This document shows positions 11,601 to 26,600 of a DNA stretch of 64,000 nucleotides, one piece after another. The notes below the pieces were generated by a model that made no database searches, had not been told where the DNA came from, and saw only the letters and a list, made by a program, of their open reading frames with translations. The DNA comes from Diadema setosum (Eukaryota > Echinodermata > Echinoidea > Diadematoida > Diadematidae): positions 9,208,602 through 9,272,601 of the forward strand of contig CM067077.1 of the NCBI GenBank assembly GCA_033980235.1, written 5' to 3'. The first letter of the stretch is position 1, and each line of letters begins with the position of its first letter. The position numbers were made by a program, and so were the translations under genes.

Positions 11601-14600
11601 TCACGTGGCTATAATTAGTAGCTGTTAGTGTTCACTGTACGATAAAACATGGATGGCATGATCATGCTCTCTCTGTTATGGAATGAAAACTCAGGAATCA
11701 GTTACCTATTCAGTTAAGGCAACTGTCATCTACAGAAACATTCAAATCTCTCACAATGAGGACAATAATTGCTGTCTTTAATGTTCGGAACAATTGTTTT
11801 CTTTATCGGATATGTGTTTGTTTGTTGTTTGCCATTTTCTTCTTCATTGAAGTTGGAACATGCACACATGTATATATCTATCTTTTCATATTTGAAGCCC
11901 CATGAGCACTGAAATGTGGACCTGTGCACTATACAAGTAGCCACTATCATAATTATTAATATTATTAAAAGGGAAGTTTCCCTGCACACACAGTACCGTA
12001 TGTCAAAAAAAAAATTTCAACGGCACCCTCCGAAATGATATCTTTAAAAGTAGTGAATCAATTGAAATGCAAATTCAGGGTATGAAACTATAACTCATTG
12101 CCCACATCTTACAGAAAACCCCATTCGATTTGCTTCAGTGGCCAAAGAGAAATGAGGAATTTTGTAGAGGATGTCAAGAATCTCTTCCCTCCAAGTTCTG
12201 TCCATTGTATTCACACACAAAAGCATAGAAGTGCTAAACTTGGAAGAATCAGAGTCATGACATGCTTTACAACTTTTCACATTTCTCTGTGACCGCTTAA
12301 CCAAATTGAATGGGGTTTTCTGCAAAATAGAGCTAAGATGTTATGTTTTAAGACCCTGAAGAAGCATTTAGACAGTTTGATCATATTGGGTGTTATCAAT
12401 GCAAAAATTTGATTGTAATTTTTTGGGGGGACATACTGTATAATAATGTATACTGTAGCTTTTAATAGTGAATGCACACATATCAATGAAAAACTCAGAA
12501 AGGTTGTGATGCCACCATAATAGAATAAAATTTACAAAATACTGGAGAAATCTAATCACTCTTGAGTATTTACACGAGGAAAACTTTTCCAACCCTTTGC
12601 TAGGTCAAGCACACTTTTAACCCGTTGAGGACGAGTCCCGAGTATACTCGGGCAGGTGTCTATGGGAAATGCGTGTTGTAGCAAAATCAGTCCGTCCTCA
12701 ACGGGTTAAATATGATTTTTTTTTTCTTTTTTTTTTCTTTTTCTTTTTTTTTTTTTGGGGGGGGGGGTAATATTCCTCTACTTCCTCATTCACATCACTC
12801 TGCTTTTGTGAAATCACGACAGAAAAAAATACAATATTCGTTACAATTATCATTATTCAGGTTTGTTCATATTTTCTACAAAAAAATGACCACACCATTG
12901 TGATTTTATGTTAATGCAACTACGACGAACAAGCTTACTGTACGAAGTACAGTTATTGAAAGCATGTATCAATAAAAATGAGATACTAAAATGCAAGCTG
13001 TAGTTGTGCACCACTGTATGTAGAAACATGGCTGTCGGGTGGGGGGAACAGAGTGCATTAATTGCAACTTTGCAGTAGTGTAAAGGGGTGAAAGGTCAAG
13101 AAGTTCACTCACCTTTACGATGAGTATTCTGACGATGTCGGGGTAGTTGTTCATGGCGGCGATGTGGAGTGGCGTGAAGCCTTCGGCATTTGGCACTCCG
13201 GCCATGTCGGGATCCTTTGCAATCATTAGGGTTATAGCACTGTGAGGGAATCAAGATGGCAATGTGTAAGGACCCTGGCTAATACTGTAAAAATGGATAT
13301 TTTCACACGACCAATTTTGTGCTCAGCTGGGCAAGAAGAGTTTCGTGTGCTTTTAATTCCGCGGAATCAAGACATCAACTACTGGAACATATGGGCAGCA
13401 GAAATATTCGCATGCTTTATTTTCGCGCTAGTTTCTGGTTGCGCGAAATGCGCGAAAATTTCCACTTTTATAGGACATCTTAGCAGTCACTAACTGCAAA
13501 CATGATATTTTTCCACAAATACATAGTTTTTTTTTTTTACCGAGTGACTCAAAAACATATTCACAGGTTCTTGAATTAGTGCTGCACAAATGCTTACTTG
13601 TAGGTTTTCATTTGATTCACAAGAAAAAGAATACATTTCCTTGTATGAAACATCATACTGTATACTGCCCAATCCAATTGATGTGGACTGCCTGCACGGG
13701 ACTAGCATACACACATGCGCTCAAATGAATACTTCTAATAGTACTAGGGCACATGCACACACACACATACCAAGGGTGCACCACTAACAAAGTGCATGAT
13801 TCAACCCGTTCAAAAATGTGCAGAGCACATTGTGAAGATATTTTCGCTGACTATAGAATTCTCACTAGACAAAAATAGTGCAAAATACACAAAAAAATCA
13901 ATATAATGTGAATATTTCCAGTCATCCAAGACTTGCCAGAAACTAATGGAAGACAAAGTGAATGGACACTCTCGACTCATGCTGTGCTCAAAATAAGATA
14001 TTCATTGTGCAAATTAGAGCATAAGTTACATGAATCTACACACATACACAGAGTGTTTGTATATATACAATGTATCAGGGATCAACATTAGTGGTGGCAT
14101 AGAGGTCTAGGTCTGGGGCCACCAAAAATTGATGTTCGGACACCTTATTTCCAATTACGTTATCTTTTGGTGGCCTAATCAGGCAACTGAGATTCAAAGT
14201 GGATTGCTTTCTATTTCGGGCCAAAATTTTTTTTTTTTTTTTTCTGGGGGGGGGGGGGGAGAAAATTTGTTATTACTGATGAATGGTGGCATCTGTATGA
14301 CAAGACAAAAGGAAATGGATCAAGTAAATTTGCCAAGTATCTGTAATTTTCCAAGATTATGATTGTTACAATGCCAGACACTCCAACTCTCCCGCCGAAA
14401 GCCCATTTTTGCAAAATCTCCCGTTCTCCCGTTCGAGATTTGATTTCTCCCGCCCTGGCTCTGTGTCTCCCGGTGGAAAGGATTTCTTACTTATTTCTAT
14501 TGTATGTTGACAAAATAAGCCTTAGATAGCACCAGAGAACACCTAGAACCCAAGGAACTTCGCGCCTCGCACACATCAACTTAGAGTCTCCCGTTTGCTA

Positions 14601-17600
14601 GGGGTTTCGGGCGGGAGAATCTCCAGATCAGAAGGTGCTTGGGGTTGGAGTCTCTGCAATGCATTTCTGGCAAGAATTTGTCCATCATTCTATAAAACAG
14701 ATGATGCACAAGTCTTTTCATGCATCAGAGGGAATAGTGTGCATGTGGTAACTACTGAATCCAGTCTAAACCCACTCGGCTGTGCCTCATGGGTTAAACA
14801 ATTCCTTAGTTACTCTATCTAATACACACAATTCGTAATGACGCACTTAGAGTTTATGCATCATTTGTATACTGTTACACTCACTACTGGTTTCCCTTTA
14901 GGGCCGCCCACTGCACCGGATTGTACTGTCTCTTGTTGGTCTGCCGCATGTTTACAGCTGGGTTGTTGACGAGCAACTCCACGATGTCGCCCTGACGCAC
15001 GGCCACCGCGTCATGGAGGGCAGTGTCATCAAATTTGTCCTGCCACGTAAAAAAAAAAAAAAAAAATTACAAGGAATGACACCAGAACACAATTCTCATC
15101 AAATCAATTGCTACAAGAGAGCCTTTGCATCAATAGGATTTACTCCACTAATTTTTGTCCTTTCTTTTTTTCAAATTAATGCAAAACTTTCAGTAAAAAT
15201 GATGAATGATCAACATGCAATGATGTGCTGCTATTCACCCCAAGCACTGTAAAACCAGACGCATTTGCGGCACGAAACTTTCGGGAATTGGAGTCCACTG
15301 CATTTTTGTGGCATGAAACTTAAGTGAAGTGCCAACCATGAAAAAACAAGGAAAAGTAGAAATTACGCGGTGCGTAACATATGTCCCCGCCGGAAGTAGC
15401 ATTTTGTAACAAAATGTGCAATATAGGTAAAATAATCAAGGTCAAAGGTCAAAGAAGTCAAAGGTCAAAATTCTGTGTAGAAGTTTTGAAGCCCTCACCT
15501 AGTGCCATCACATAAAGCAAATGAAATCGAAATTGGGTTAGAAATGGCGAAGGAGTAGCATTTTGTAGCCAATGTACAATATAGGTAAAAAATCAAGGTC
15601 AAAGGTCAAAGAAGACAAAGGTCAAAATTCTGTGTAGAAGTTTTGAAGCCCTCACCTAGTGCTATCACATAAAGCAAACGGAATCGAAATCGGGTTAGAA
15701 ATGGCGAAGGAGTAGCATTCTGTAGCAAAATGCACAATATAGGTCAAAAATCAAGGTCAAAGGTCAAAGAAGTCAAAGGTCAAAATTCTGTGTAGAAGTT
15801 TTGAAGCCCTCAACTAGTGCCATCATATAAAGCAAACGGAATTGAAATCGGGTTAAAAATGGCGAAGGAGTAGCATTTCGTAGCAAAATGTACAATATAG
15901 GTCAAAAATCAAGGTCAAAGGTCAAAGAAGTCAAAGGTCAAAATTCTGTGTAGAAGTTTTGAAGCCCTCACCTAGTGCCATCACTTAAAGCAAACGGAAT
16001 CGAAATCGGGTTAGAAATGGCGAAGGAGTAGCATTTTGTAGCAAAATGTACAATATAGGTCAAAAAATCAAGGTCAAAGGTCAAAGAAGTCAAAGGTCAA
16101 AATTCTGTGTAGAAGTTTTGAAGCCCTCACCTAGTGCCATCACATAAAGCAAACGGAATCGAAATCGGGTTAGAAATGGCGAAGGAGTAGCATTTTGTAG
16201 CAAAATGTACAATATAGGTCAAAGGTCAAGGTCAAAGGTCACAACTGAAATTCTGTGTAGAAATTTCAAAGCTCCCATGTAGTGCTATCATATAAAGCAA
16301 ACAGAATCAAAATTGGCTCATAAATGACAGAGAAGTAGCAAATTGAAGATTTTGATCACACACGGACGCACACACGGACACACGGACGGACGGACACACG
16401 GACGGACGGACGGACGGACGGACACACGGACACACACACGTACAGAGCCCGTTTCATAGTCCCCTGCTCGAACTCGTTCGGCGGGGACAATAATGGGTAT
16501 ACTACATGTACAAAGCACTAATAATACAGGGATTTGTTGAACGCACACCTGAGCATACTCTGAACATGTATTACAAATACCATACTACGCACTTCTATCC
16601 AGCACTTGAACCTCACCTCTGCAACTAGGCTGACAATAACTTTCATGTGCTGTTTACTTTCATGAAACTTAGAGATCGTTGAGATGTCATATTAAATTCT
16701 GTGTTTTGTATTCACAATAAAGATAAGATAGCACCAGAAAGCATTTTATAACCCTAGAATCCTAGACTCCGGCCACGAGCAGTGGTGGATACAGAGGGGG
16801 GCACACTGGGCGCACGCCCCCTCTTTATTTTTTGTTAAAAGAAATAAAAAGAAAAAAATGTGGGGGGCATGTGCACCCCCCTTAAATTCTGTAAAGGCGC
16901 CTCCCCTTTACGGAATTCCTGGATCCGCCCCTGATGAGGAATGTCGTGCTTTGCGCTCATTTTGTGCATACATTCACACAATCAGTCTCCAGTTTGCTAG
17001 GGGTCCAGGCAGGATAATTTCCAGTTTAGGAGATGGATTGGGTTGGAGTCTCTGTACATCAATCTTAGAAACCAATTTTGAAAAGGATACCCTCCCCTCA
17101 TCTCCATCAGATGGTTTTAATTTGGCAAAATTTCACTGTCATTTTGGAGAGCACTGTAGAAATTCCCCCACAGGTTAGAGAAGCAAATCCCTGTACCTTA
17201 ATGTTGATATCACAGCCACAATCCAGCAAGACGTGGGCACACTCTGTGAAGCCACGGGAAACGGCCTGGTGGAGTGCCGAGCGCCGTTCGTTGCTGACGA
17301 CATCGATGTCCGCACCACGCTCGATCAGAAATCTCAAGACCTCTGGCTTATTCCTATTGGTTGGAACAACACAAGTGTCACAGGTGTAGAATATCAAACG
17401 GTGGGCACAAATTGCTACATATCAAGAATTGAATTTGACACAAAACCTATGCAACCAATTCAGGTTCCTCTCATATGGGGTAGACATTAGGGTATAATTT
17501 GAGGTATTATGAAAATTTTAATACTGTAAAAGCGGATATTTTCGCATGAGTAATTTTTTGCGCTCGGCCGGGTCGGATGAGTGTTGCATATTTTTGATTT

Positions 17601-20600
17601 CCATGGAATCAAGACATGAACTGCCGCAACAAATAGCGAGCAAACATATTCATATGCTTTTATTTCCCCGTTGGTGTCTGGTTGCGCGAAAATCGTGAAA
17701 ATTTTACCACCACGAAAATTTCCACTTCTACAGTATTTCGGAATTGCTTGACGAAAGTCAGAGTGTAACTTTTTTCTGGCTCACTAGGGCTTTATTCACA
17801 TTTGGCCAGTGATGAGTCTATGAAGCCTGTATTAGTGCGAGATAGAGAGAGAAACTTCTCACTCTTGTAACAGATCCTTTGTCACTTCCCCACGAGAAAG
17901 GCGAGGTTGAAATCCCGGAGAAGGGGTCCATCCTTCACACGTCTCGTGAAAGATCCATCTCTTTCTGTGTTTCATCATGCATGACTAGCTAAAGTTGGCA
18001 AAAGGTACAACTTGTATCAACCAGACACATAGTGCCACCTGAATGAATGAATAAATGAATGAATGAATGAATGAATGCAATCATGGATGGATAGATGGAT
18101 AGATGGATGGATTGGTGGATGGATGGATGGATGAATGAATGAATGGATGGATGGATGGATAGATGGATGGATTGGTGGATGGATGGATGGATGAATGAAT
18201 GAATGGATGGATGGATGGATGGATGAAAGAATTAATGTATGTATGGATGAATAAATGAATGAATGGATGGCTGCATGGATGGATGAATGGATAAATGAAT
18301 GAATGAATGCTTGAATGAAAAAAAATGCATGAACGAATGAAAGAATGATTGAATCAATCAATCAATAAATCAATCAATCGATTGATATACAAATGAATGA
18401 ATAGATTGATCGATGGATGGGATGAATGAATGTGAATGAATGAATAAATGAATTAACAGATTGACAAATGGAAGTAGGAATAGATGAATGAATGACTGTA
18501 TGAATGAATGAATGAATGAATGAATGAATGAATGAATGAATGAATGAGAAGATAAATGCCAGCCTACTCACCCGATCACAGCAAACATGAGGGCAGTGTC
18601 CCCATCCTCATCTCTGACCTCAAGGTCAGCACCAGCCACCACCAGGGCTTGGGCGACATCCAGGAACCCGCGGTATGCTGCTAGCTGTAGGGGGGTCTTT
18701 TCCTCATGGCGGGAATTGACCTACCCAGCACATTCATAACATTCAAACGATTAATGTACTGTTGTAGCATCACAAGAAACATTCAAAGAAGTGGTCCTGC
18801 CTTTTAAGAAATATGGCCACTTCAAAGAAAATAGTATTGCTAACCAACTGGACATCATATATTCATTCAATGGTATTCTGTCCACCACTCATACTGTGCT
18901 TCATTGTGCAAATTGCGTTTTCACTTTCACAACACAGTACATATGTCTGGAATTTAACTATCTGCTACTATTAAGTGAAAGCAGGATGGTTCTAATACTC
19001 CATTTCATCCTCACTGTTTCAAAATGGAATTTTGGCTGTTGCCCCATTATTTCTCTATGAACAGGTCTCAAAATCTTTGTAATCTGATTATCTGATTGCA
19101 ATGTAAAAGTATTTGTAATTGCCAACATCCATTTCCATGATTGTTTGTAAATTTCTTGCAAGACATTTTTGCTGTGGATGCATGACTACCTTGAATGTAA
19201 GTGTTACCAGATCCATGATGGAAATATACATTTAGATCTCATTTTGCCAATTCACTATTTTCAGGCACCCATTTCACAAAAGTATGATGCACTGGCATGC
19301 CTTGCAACCTGGTGGAATTAGATACTTGTGAACATTGAAAATATTCTGCATGGTTAACAAACTATACAGGTATAGGAGGATTCCCTAGAGGTCAGTAAAT
19401 CGCTTTGCAAGCTATAGCAGTGTAAGAACACAAGAAGATGTTAACCCATTGAGGACAAGCTGAATTTGTTGGAGCACACATTTCCCACAGACACCTGCCC
19501 GAGTATAACTCGGACTAGTCTTCAAGAGGTGAAAGAGCCTGAGAATGAATGGAGGTCATCATTTACAGGGGCAGATCCAGGAATTCTGTTAAGGGGGGGG
19601 GGGGGGGGTGTGCAACTAATATTTCTGGTGCCACTGGGTTTCATTTCATTTTTTTCTTTTAATTTCTTTTATTTTTACAAAAAATAAAGGGGGGCGTGCA
19701 CTGGTTGCACTCCCCCTTCCCCCCACCCCCGATCCGCCACTGATTTACTTTATAATTTTACTCAGCATAATTGCTGGAGGGAGAGAGTGCTCGAGTGCAA
19801 CAATAAAAGCAAACATACCATATACAGGTAATGTTTCCCAGTAGGGAGAATTTTTACACATTTCTTGTGAAATGATTCATCACAAAAAAAAAAATCATGT
19901 CATCAACGTTTTTATCCATTTTTTTCACATGAATTTCCATTACCATTGGCAGTTTGTCTACAAGCAGAAAATTTTAGAAGCACACTCAAGGACTGTCTTA
20001 CATAACCCCTGCATGAAAAATTGTGGCAAGCAAAATTATTCACTCTTTACACTAGTGAGGAGTTGATATAGATGAGGTTCCAATGAAGTCATCAAGCCAC
20101 GGCTCAACTTACTGAGGGGCATAGACTGTGTATGGGGGCATCCATATGTGTGGGCAAGTGCATGAGCATTACATCCCACATCCACGTCCCACCATTGCGT
20201 GCGATTGCATCAGGCCAGCCCTGCAGGCTGGTATGGTGTGTGCGTATCGCGCCCTACAGCTACGCGCTCAGTACACACGCAACTTGTTTTTGCCCCTCGG
20301 GCAACACGTTTATTCTCGTCACGGAACCTCGTCTATACGGGAGGCAAGGATGCTTTAGCATCAGCTGACGGATGGAAAGACGGAACATCCGTACCCATGA
20401 GGGGTGCCGCCTCAGCAGCGCCTTCACTTCTTGAAGACCGCCCTCTGCAGCTTTAATGGCCACAATGTCTGCGCCCTCGCTCTGCTCCTGCGTGTCATCA
20501 GGCAGAGTCACTTTCTTCACGTCAGCTAGCGTGCCAATGGAGTCCTCTGTGCAGGAAAAAAAAATGAATCAATGATTGATTGAATAAACAAAATAGCAAC

Positions 20601-23600
20601 CAAAAAAAAAATCAATAATCATGAGTACTAGGTTTCACTGACATTGTGCATCAGACATATCTCAGGATTCATTTTAAAGCCTGAGTATACAGTTTGATTC
20701 ATTCACATGGTGGTTAAAAATTAGATGTCATAGAAACGTCACCACAATACCCTGATAGAGTCCCAGAAATTTGAGCCAATAAGGATGAAAAAATCAGATA
20801 ATTTGGGTGGAATACAACAAATCATCTAGATGTGAAATGCTTTCGAGTGCTTCTGACAGTACGTGGCTTTTAAATCTCAGGTGATTTATGAAACAAAAAC
20901 AACTTTTAATACCGGACACTTGTATATCTGCACATGGAAAATAACGTCATTCTTATATGTTGCTTACGTCTTTCCTCGTCTTCTGAGTCACTCGCACACT
21001 GGTCGTTCGGGCCGTCACCTGTTGTCACTCCTGCCAAGCTATCTGCATACTGGATGTCAAAAATTACGCCACTGGGTTAACATTTTTTTTTTTAACTACT
21101 ACTCACAGCACAAGTCTTTTCTAATTGTTGACAAGATACAAAAAGAGTAACCAACTTCCAATAGTACCGACACACCAGTTAATAAGACGGATACGGTTTT
21201 TTGATCCACTTCAAGCTTGTTTGTGACAATTCTGCAAGGTATGTTGTAGGCTCCCATATTTCCTACTTAAAGGACAAGTTCACCTTCATAGACATGTGGG
21301 TTGAGTGAATGCAGCGATATTAGTAGAACACATCAGTGAGAGTTTGAGCAGAATCGGACGATCCGTTAAAAAGTTATGAATTTTTGAAGTTTCTGCTCAG
21401 TCACGGCTGGATGAAAAGACTACTATAGCTTGTGAGGTCACATGAGTACGATATAAAGAAAGAATAAAGAAAATTCAACATATTTCCATTTTTCTCGCAT
21501 AACAAAGGAACACTCGACTTCTCTCTTTCAGAAGGCAGGGAGAATAATATTACCCTTAACATATGTCAGTAACAAGTCAAAGAAATGTGCACTTTATTCA
21601 AAAAGTAACGTTTTGTGAAATTCTCTTTTTATTTTCCTTATATAGTTGTACGCATGTGACATCATACACTGTAGTAGTCTTCTCTTCCAGCAGTGACTGC
21701 GCAGATACTTAAAATATTTGTAACTTTTGAACGGATTGTCAAATTTCCTCAAACTCTCACTGATGTGTTCTACTAATATCGCTGCATTCACTCAACCCAC
21801 ATGTATATGAAGGTGGACTTGTCCTTTAACTAGTCTAATTAACCTGTGATGGTGAGTAAAGTCATCATTGTAGGGCCATCTAATGGCTACCCTCATGTTG
21901 CCTTAAATATCATCATGTTTTGTGCTCATTCAGGCCAATATAAATTACTCTGGGGAGCAATAATACTGTAAACATATTTTCTGCAGAATATCTCTATTTC
22001 CCGGATTTAACCAAAATCTCAAGGAGTCCATATCAGATCTTGTGAGACCCCGACACGGTCTCCAACATTGACCACTCTGAGTTAGTCATAGGCAAACAAG
22101 AACACTGTGTTCACTTTGAAGTGAAACGACAACAAAAAGCACACAAAAATGGGGCAATTACAACTTTGCTTTCTTTAACTCAGGAGATCATGCAAGATTC
22201 TGTGTGTGTGTATTTTTTCCCCATACAAACACAAAAAGGAATACATCTGTTAATATCCCAACAACAAATCATGCACTAGATAGCAAAGTGCCTTGGCAGC
22301 ATCATAGATTTGTTTACTGCTTTGTCAGATAAAGGATGTAGTAGTCACATGATAGCTTATGACTGTCAGAAGCCATTCATTTTGTCTTTCCTCAGTTTCA
22401 TGCTCTTTTTTTCCTTGTCAGAGAGGATCATACCTTGCAATTACAAACTGAAAACTTGAGCTGAGTATGACAATAGATTTGTTACAATTAAATCCAGTAG
22501 CACTAACAACACAGCTTACTGTACACCCTACATTGGGTTACAGACCAGGTGGTGTGGAAATTCAAGCCAAACTGAATGCACTACTGGTAGGGAATTACAT
22601 GACAAAAAGAAAAAAAAAATGAATCAATTCATAAAATCTTGAGGATATTTTACTGATATCTGCATCAAATCAAATTGTGTATCTGTGTATCCTACTGTAT
22701 ATTAGAAGATTATATGGAAGTGAGTAAACAAAATGAAGGAATTTGTTTAAAGATTGCCAATTTAAGGGGGAAAAGCTAGGATGTCAACCTTCTAATATGC
22801 ATTGTCAATTCAAGTATTTGTTGTCAATTCAGCTTGAGACTTCTAAAAATTTTTGCAATTGAAACAAACAATTGTACAAAGTACAAAGATTATGACAGAT
22901 CATATTTCCCTCTCCAGAGACTCCAATACCAAGCACCTTCTGATCTGGTGATTCTCCCGCCTGAAACCCCTGGCAAACAGGAGACTCCAATTTGATGTGC
23001 GCGAAGTCCCTTTAATGCGGCCGGGGTCCAGGACCTGATTAAGGGCTCTGGAAGCTCTGGGCGCTCTGGGCCCTTGGGGTTCCAGATGCTGTCTCGTGCT
23101 ATCTCAGGCTTCTATTTCAACATACGATGGCATTAAAAATCATATATTTTGACGTAATAACACTTCATTTCATATAAAAAACAGATTTTGGGCGGAAGAA
23201 AGATCATTTCAAGCGAGAAAAAAAAAAACTTATAATGATATTAAGCCAGAGACACAGAGCCAGGGCGGGAGATATTGAATCTAAAGCGGCAGGACAGGAG
23301 ATTTTGCGAAAATGGACTTTCGGCGGGAGAGTTGGAGTCTCTGCCTCTCCCTGGTGAAATACCAACACAGAATAGCAGAAACTCTAATAAAAAGGCCTAG
23401 CGTCACACCACAAAAAAAAATGGTATCTGGGCTTTGACAGATAAAAGCGAATGAATCAAGGAGGATACCTTTGTTAGGGCTGCCGGGTGAAAGATCCACT
23501 TCTTTCGGCGTTGGGGAAACTCCACGATTGCATCCCTCTCATTCGTCCAATCTCGAACCACACCGATGTGTCTGATGTCCTGGCAAAGGAATTTAAAGAA

Positions 23601-26600
23601 AAAATGGGGTAATCTTCAGCCGCAGCAATTACTGCAGCATTGCACTGTTCAAAGCCTGAGGTATCAATCACTCTATAGTAAATGCATTGACATATTTGTG
23701 TTAATGTGTGTCTTGTGTGTGTGTGTGTATTATTACCTCCGCCAAGGGAGGAGGTTATGTTTTCGTTACCGTTGGTTTGTTTGTTTATTTGTCCGTGTGC
23801 AAAATAACTCAAAAAGTTGAGCACGGATTTGGATGAAACTTGCAGGAACGGTTGAGAATGACACAAGGAACAGATTATTAAATTTTGGTAGTGATCCGGA
23901 AATTTTTATGGGTTTTACGAAGGATTTTTGATATTTTGCCATGTACAGTCAATGAAGCACATTTTTAAGTTTTCATGTGCGCACTATTTAAAGTGCATGC
24001 TCTAGATTCTGCTGGGGTGAGGCACACCGCGCATCTCAGGGTTTATGACGTAACAAAGGCTTCTATATTGGGAAATGGGTGATTTTTCAGTGGGTGGAAA
24101 TCACCGATCTCTATGGAAGAGCAAGATCATCGGTGGAAAGTAACTGCTTGGCAGAGGTCAGCGCTCTCGGAGTGCTTTTCTAGTCTGTTTATTTGGTCAC
24201 GTACATGAGTACAAGAATCTAATGTGCACCTTTCTTGAAAGAAGCAATGCTTCAAAAAGCTGTGACATGTGAGCTATTGCCTTTCGCATAACACTGGTAG
24301 ACCAATAGATTTCCAGGTTTCACATGTTCACAGGTTTCACTCAATGCATTGTGTCGACAAAAACTTTTGCATGCAATTTTAATGCTTTTGTGAACCTTGG
24401 ATCTTTACAAATTTCACGACCGTTTCATGCATACCAAAATTTCTGGCTTTTCAGTATTCATTGATTGCTTTGTCACCACCATACTTCATACCTCCTCCAT
24501 GCCTTCTACCCACTCCCCATGTCCTTGTTGGAGATTCATGAGTAGCTCTCTTGACAGGTCGATGGTCACATGACTCCCGACGACCAATCCCTCTACAACT
24601 TCCATTTTGATGGCTTTCCCTTGGAAATCAGACAGTGGAACAAACGGAATTCTCATTCAATCTTTGACACTTGAGGTCAGCACTACATCAAAGTTGGTTA
24701 CAAGCTAACAAATGCATGCAAACAAACAAACAAATCAAAGAAGTAGATTTTTTTTCACAATGTATACCTCTATGATTGATTTCAAAAGCTGTGTATAAGG
24801 TGAATAGAAGCGCAATGGCCTTTGTGTGTGTGTGATTCAGTCCATGTTAATGAATTTTGGGGCATGTATCATTTGCACATGTATCATTAAACCCGGAACG
24901 AAAGCACACATTATGCATGCATATTGCTTCTGAACCAAACCAAAGCAATCAAATATTTTGAATGAGATTAACTTTGGTGTAGCAAACAATCTTCCACATC
25001 CCCCCTCCCCTCTCTCGTTTGAAATCTGGATTATGGCGTCCAACATGTCTATGTGCCTTTTTTAGCATTATTTTGTAGGTCATGAGATAAGTACATTGTG
25101 AAATCATAGAGGCACAATTCTGTAAATTCTCAGCTCCTCTGAAAGTGGGTATCCTATGGTACAGTGGGTAAAAGGTTCTTGTCTGGGATCTAGACTTGAC
25201 AGGGGGTCTTTTTTCCATAATAATTTCAATTTTACCTAAATCAATTATTTTGTGCATATTGGTATAGAAGGGAACTTACTCTACAAGGCCTTCTTGGCTT
25301 CATTCAAGTTTTCTTTTTTCATCTTCACAGATATATGTAAATGATTGATTATCTTGTTTTGTAACATATAATTGTAAAATGCAATAATGTTGTATTGTTT
25401 TATCAGAAAATGAGATGAATAAATGAACTGAATTGAATTGAATTGAATAATGTGAAGTGTCCTGATCTGATTCATGACATCCTTTTGGATTCACAATAAA
25501 TCACATCAAATTGGTCTTTTTACCAAGGATGGGAAGATGGTCTAGGTAGTAGAATCCTCCGGACGCCGACTCCTTTGTCCGGAGGTCCATTTTGCCCTCG
25601 AAGCCGATGCAGTGGGTGTCACGCTCATCCGGCGGCCAATCCACCATGGCTCCTGTGTTGATGTACCCCTCCTTCCAGTCGCAGAGGCGGACGATTTCTC
25701 CACGTTTGCGCCTCCTCTCTGCAGAGTGATTAAACAGAGAGAGGGTTTTAAGGCAGAAGTTTGGGATGTTGCTGCAAAATTGGGTGTATGCTAAAACTTA
25801 GTTTTGTAAGAAACCACCTAAATATCAACAGGAAAACAATAAAACAGAGCAAATTTTCATTATTCATCGACAGGATATGATTTAGTGTAGTGTAAAATAG
25901 GTTTTGTGCAAATGTGAAGATAATGATTTATAACGATGATGACGACGATGACGATGACGACGACGATGATGAACAGCACTTATACAGCACCATTCATCTG
26001 TCATGACATTCAAACATTCAAATGTCTGTGTTTTAGAATACATAGTTTGTTATACACAGTAAAATAAAACTAAGATCCCCAGCAAACCACAATGATACCT
26101 GCTTAGCCCAAGTCATTGGAGTTTGTGTGTGTAAAGCTGATAATCTGGTCTAAGTTCATTCTTTATTTGAACATGAATTTCACATATTGCCATGTTAGAC
26201 AAACGAATGCATTATGTCACTTTAAGAACAAGTGAAGTGCCTAACCAACTGGATAAAAAGAAAGGTAGTTTTCCAACATGTGCACAAAAGCTGAAGTGTA
26301 TACAATATGCAGTTTCTGAAACTTGCCCCCATTCTTTCAACTACATCTTTGCCTTTCAATGGCACCCGCAAACTGGTGCGGATTTCAAATACAAAAACAG
26401 CTGTCGATGAGTCGCAGAGTGCTTCTGTGGCAAATGTTTCATTTACACGTCTGGCTCAACATACTTAGTGCACTGCTTTATTACTGTAAAACCAAAAATA
26501 TTTGTGGCATGAAATTTTCACGAATTGGAGCTGACAGTCTTTTTCGCGGCATGAAATTTTGCAAATTGCCACTGGCATTCAGTGCATATAGACAAGAACT

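Noticed and set aside
18017..18571. Ile-His-Pro/Ser-rich ORFs
   Set aside because: Produced by the ATGR tetranucleotide repeat.
22034..22069. possible fragment of a second MIB REPEAT ([11 protein letters not shown])
   Set aside because: Only about 12 codons, immediately followed by a stop, with no donor site and no GHGxW motif; probably chance.
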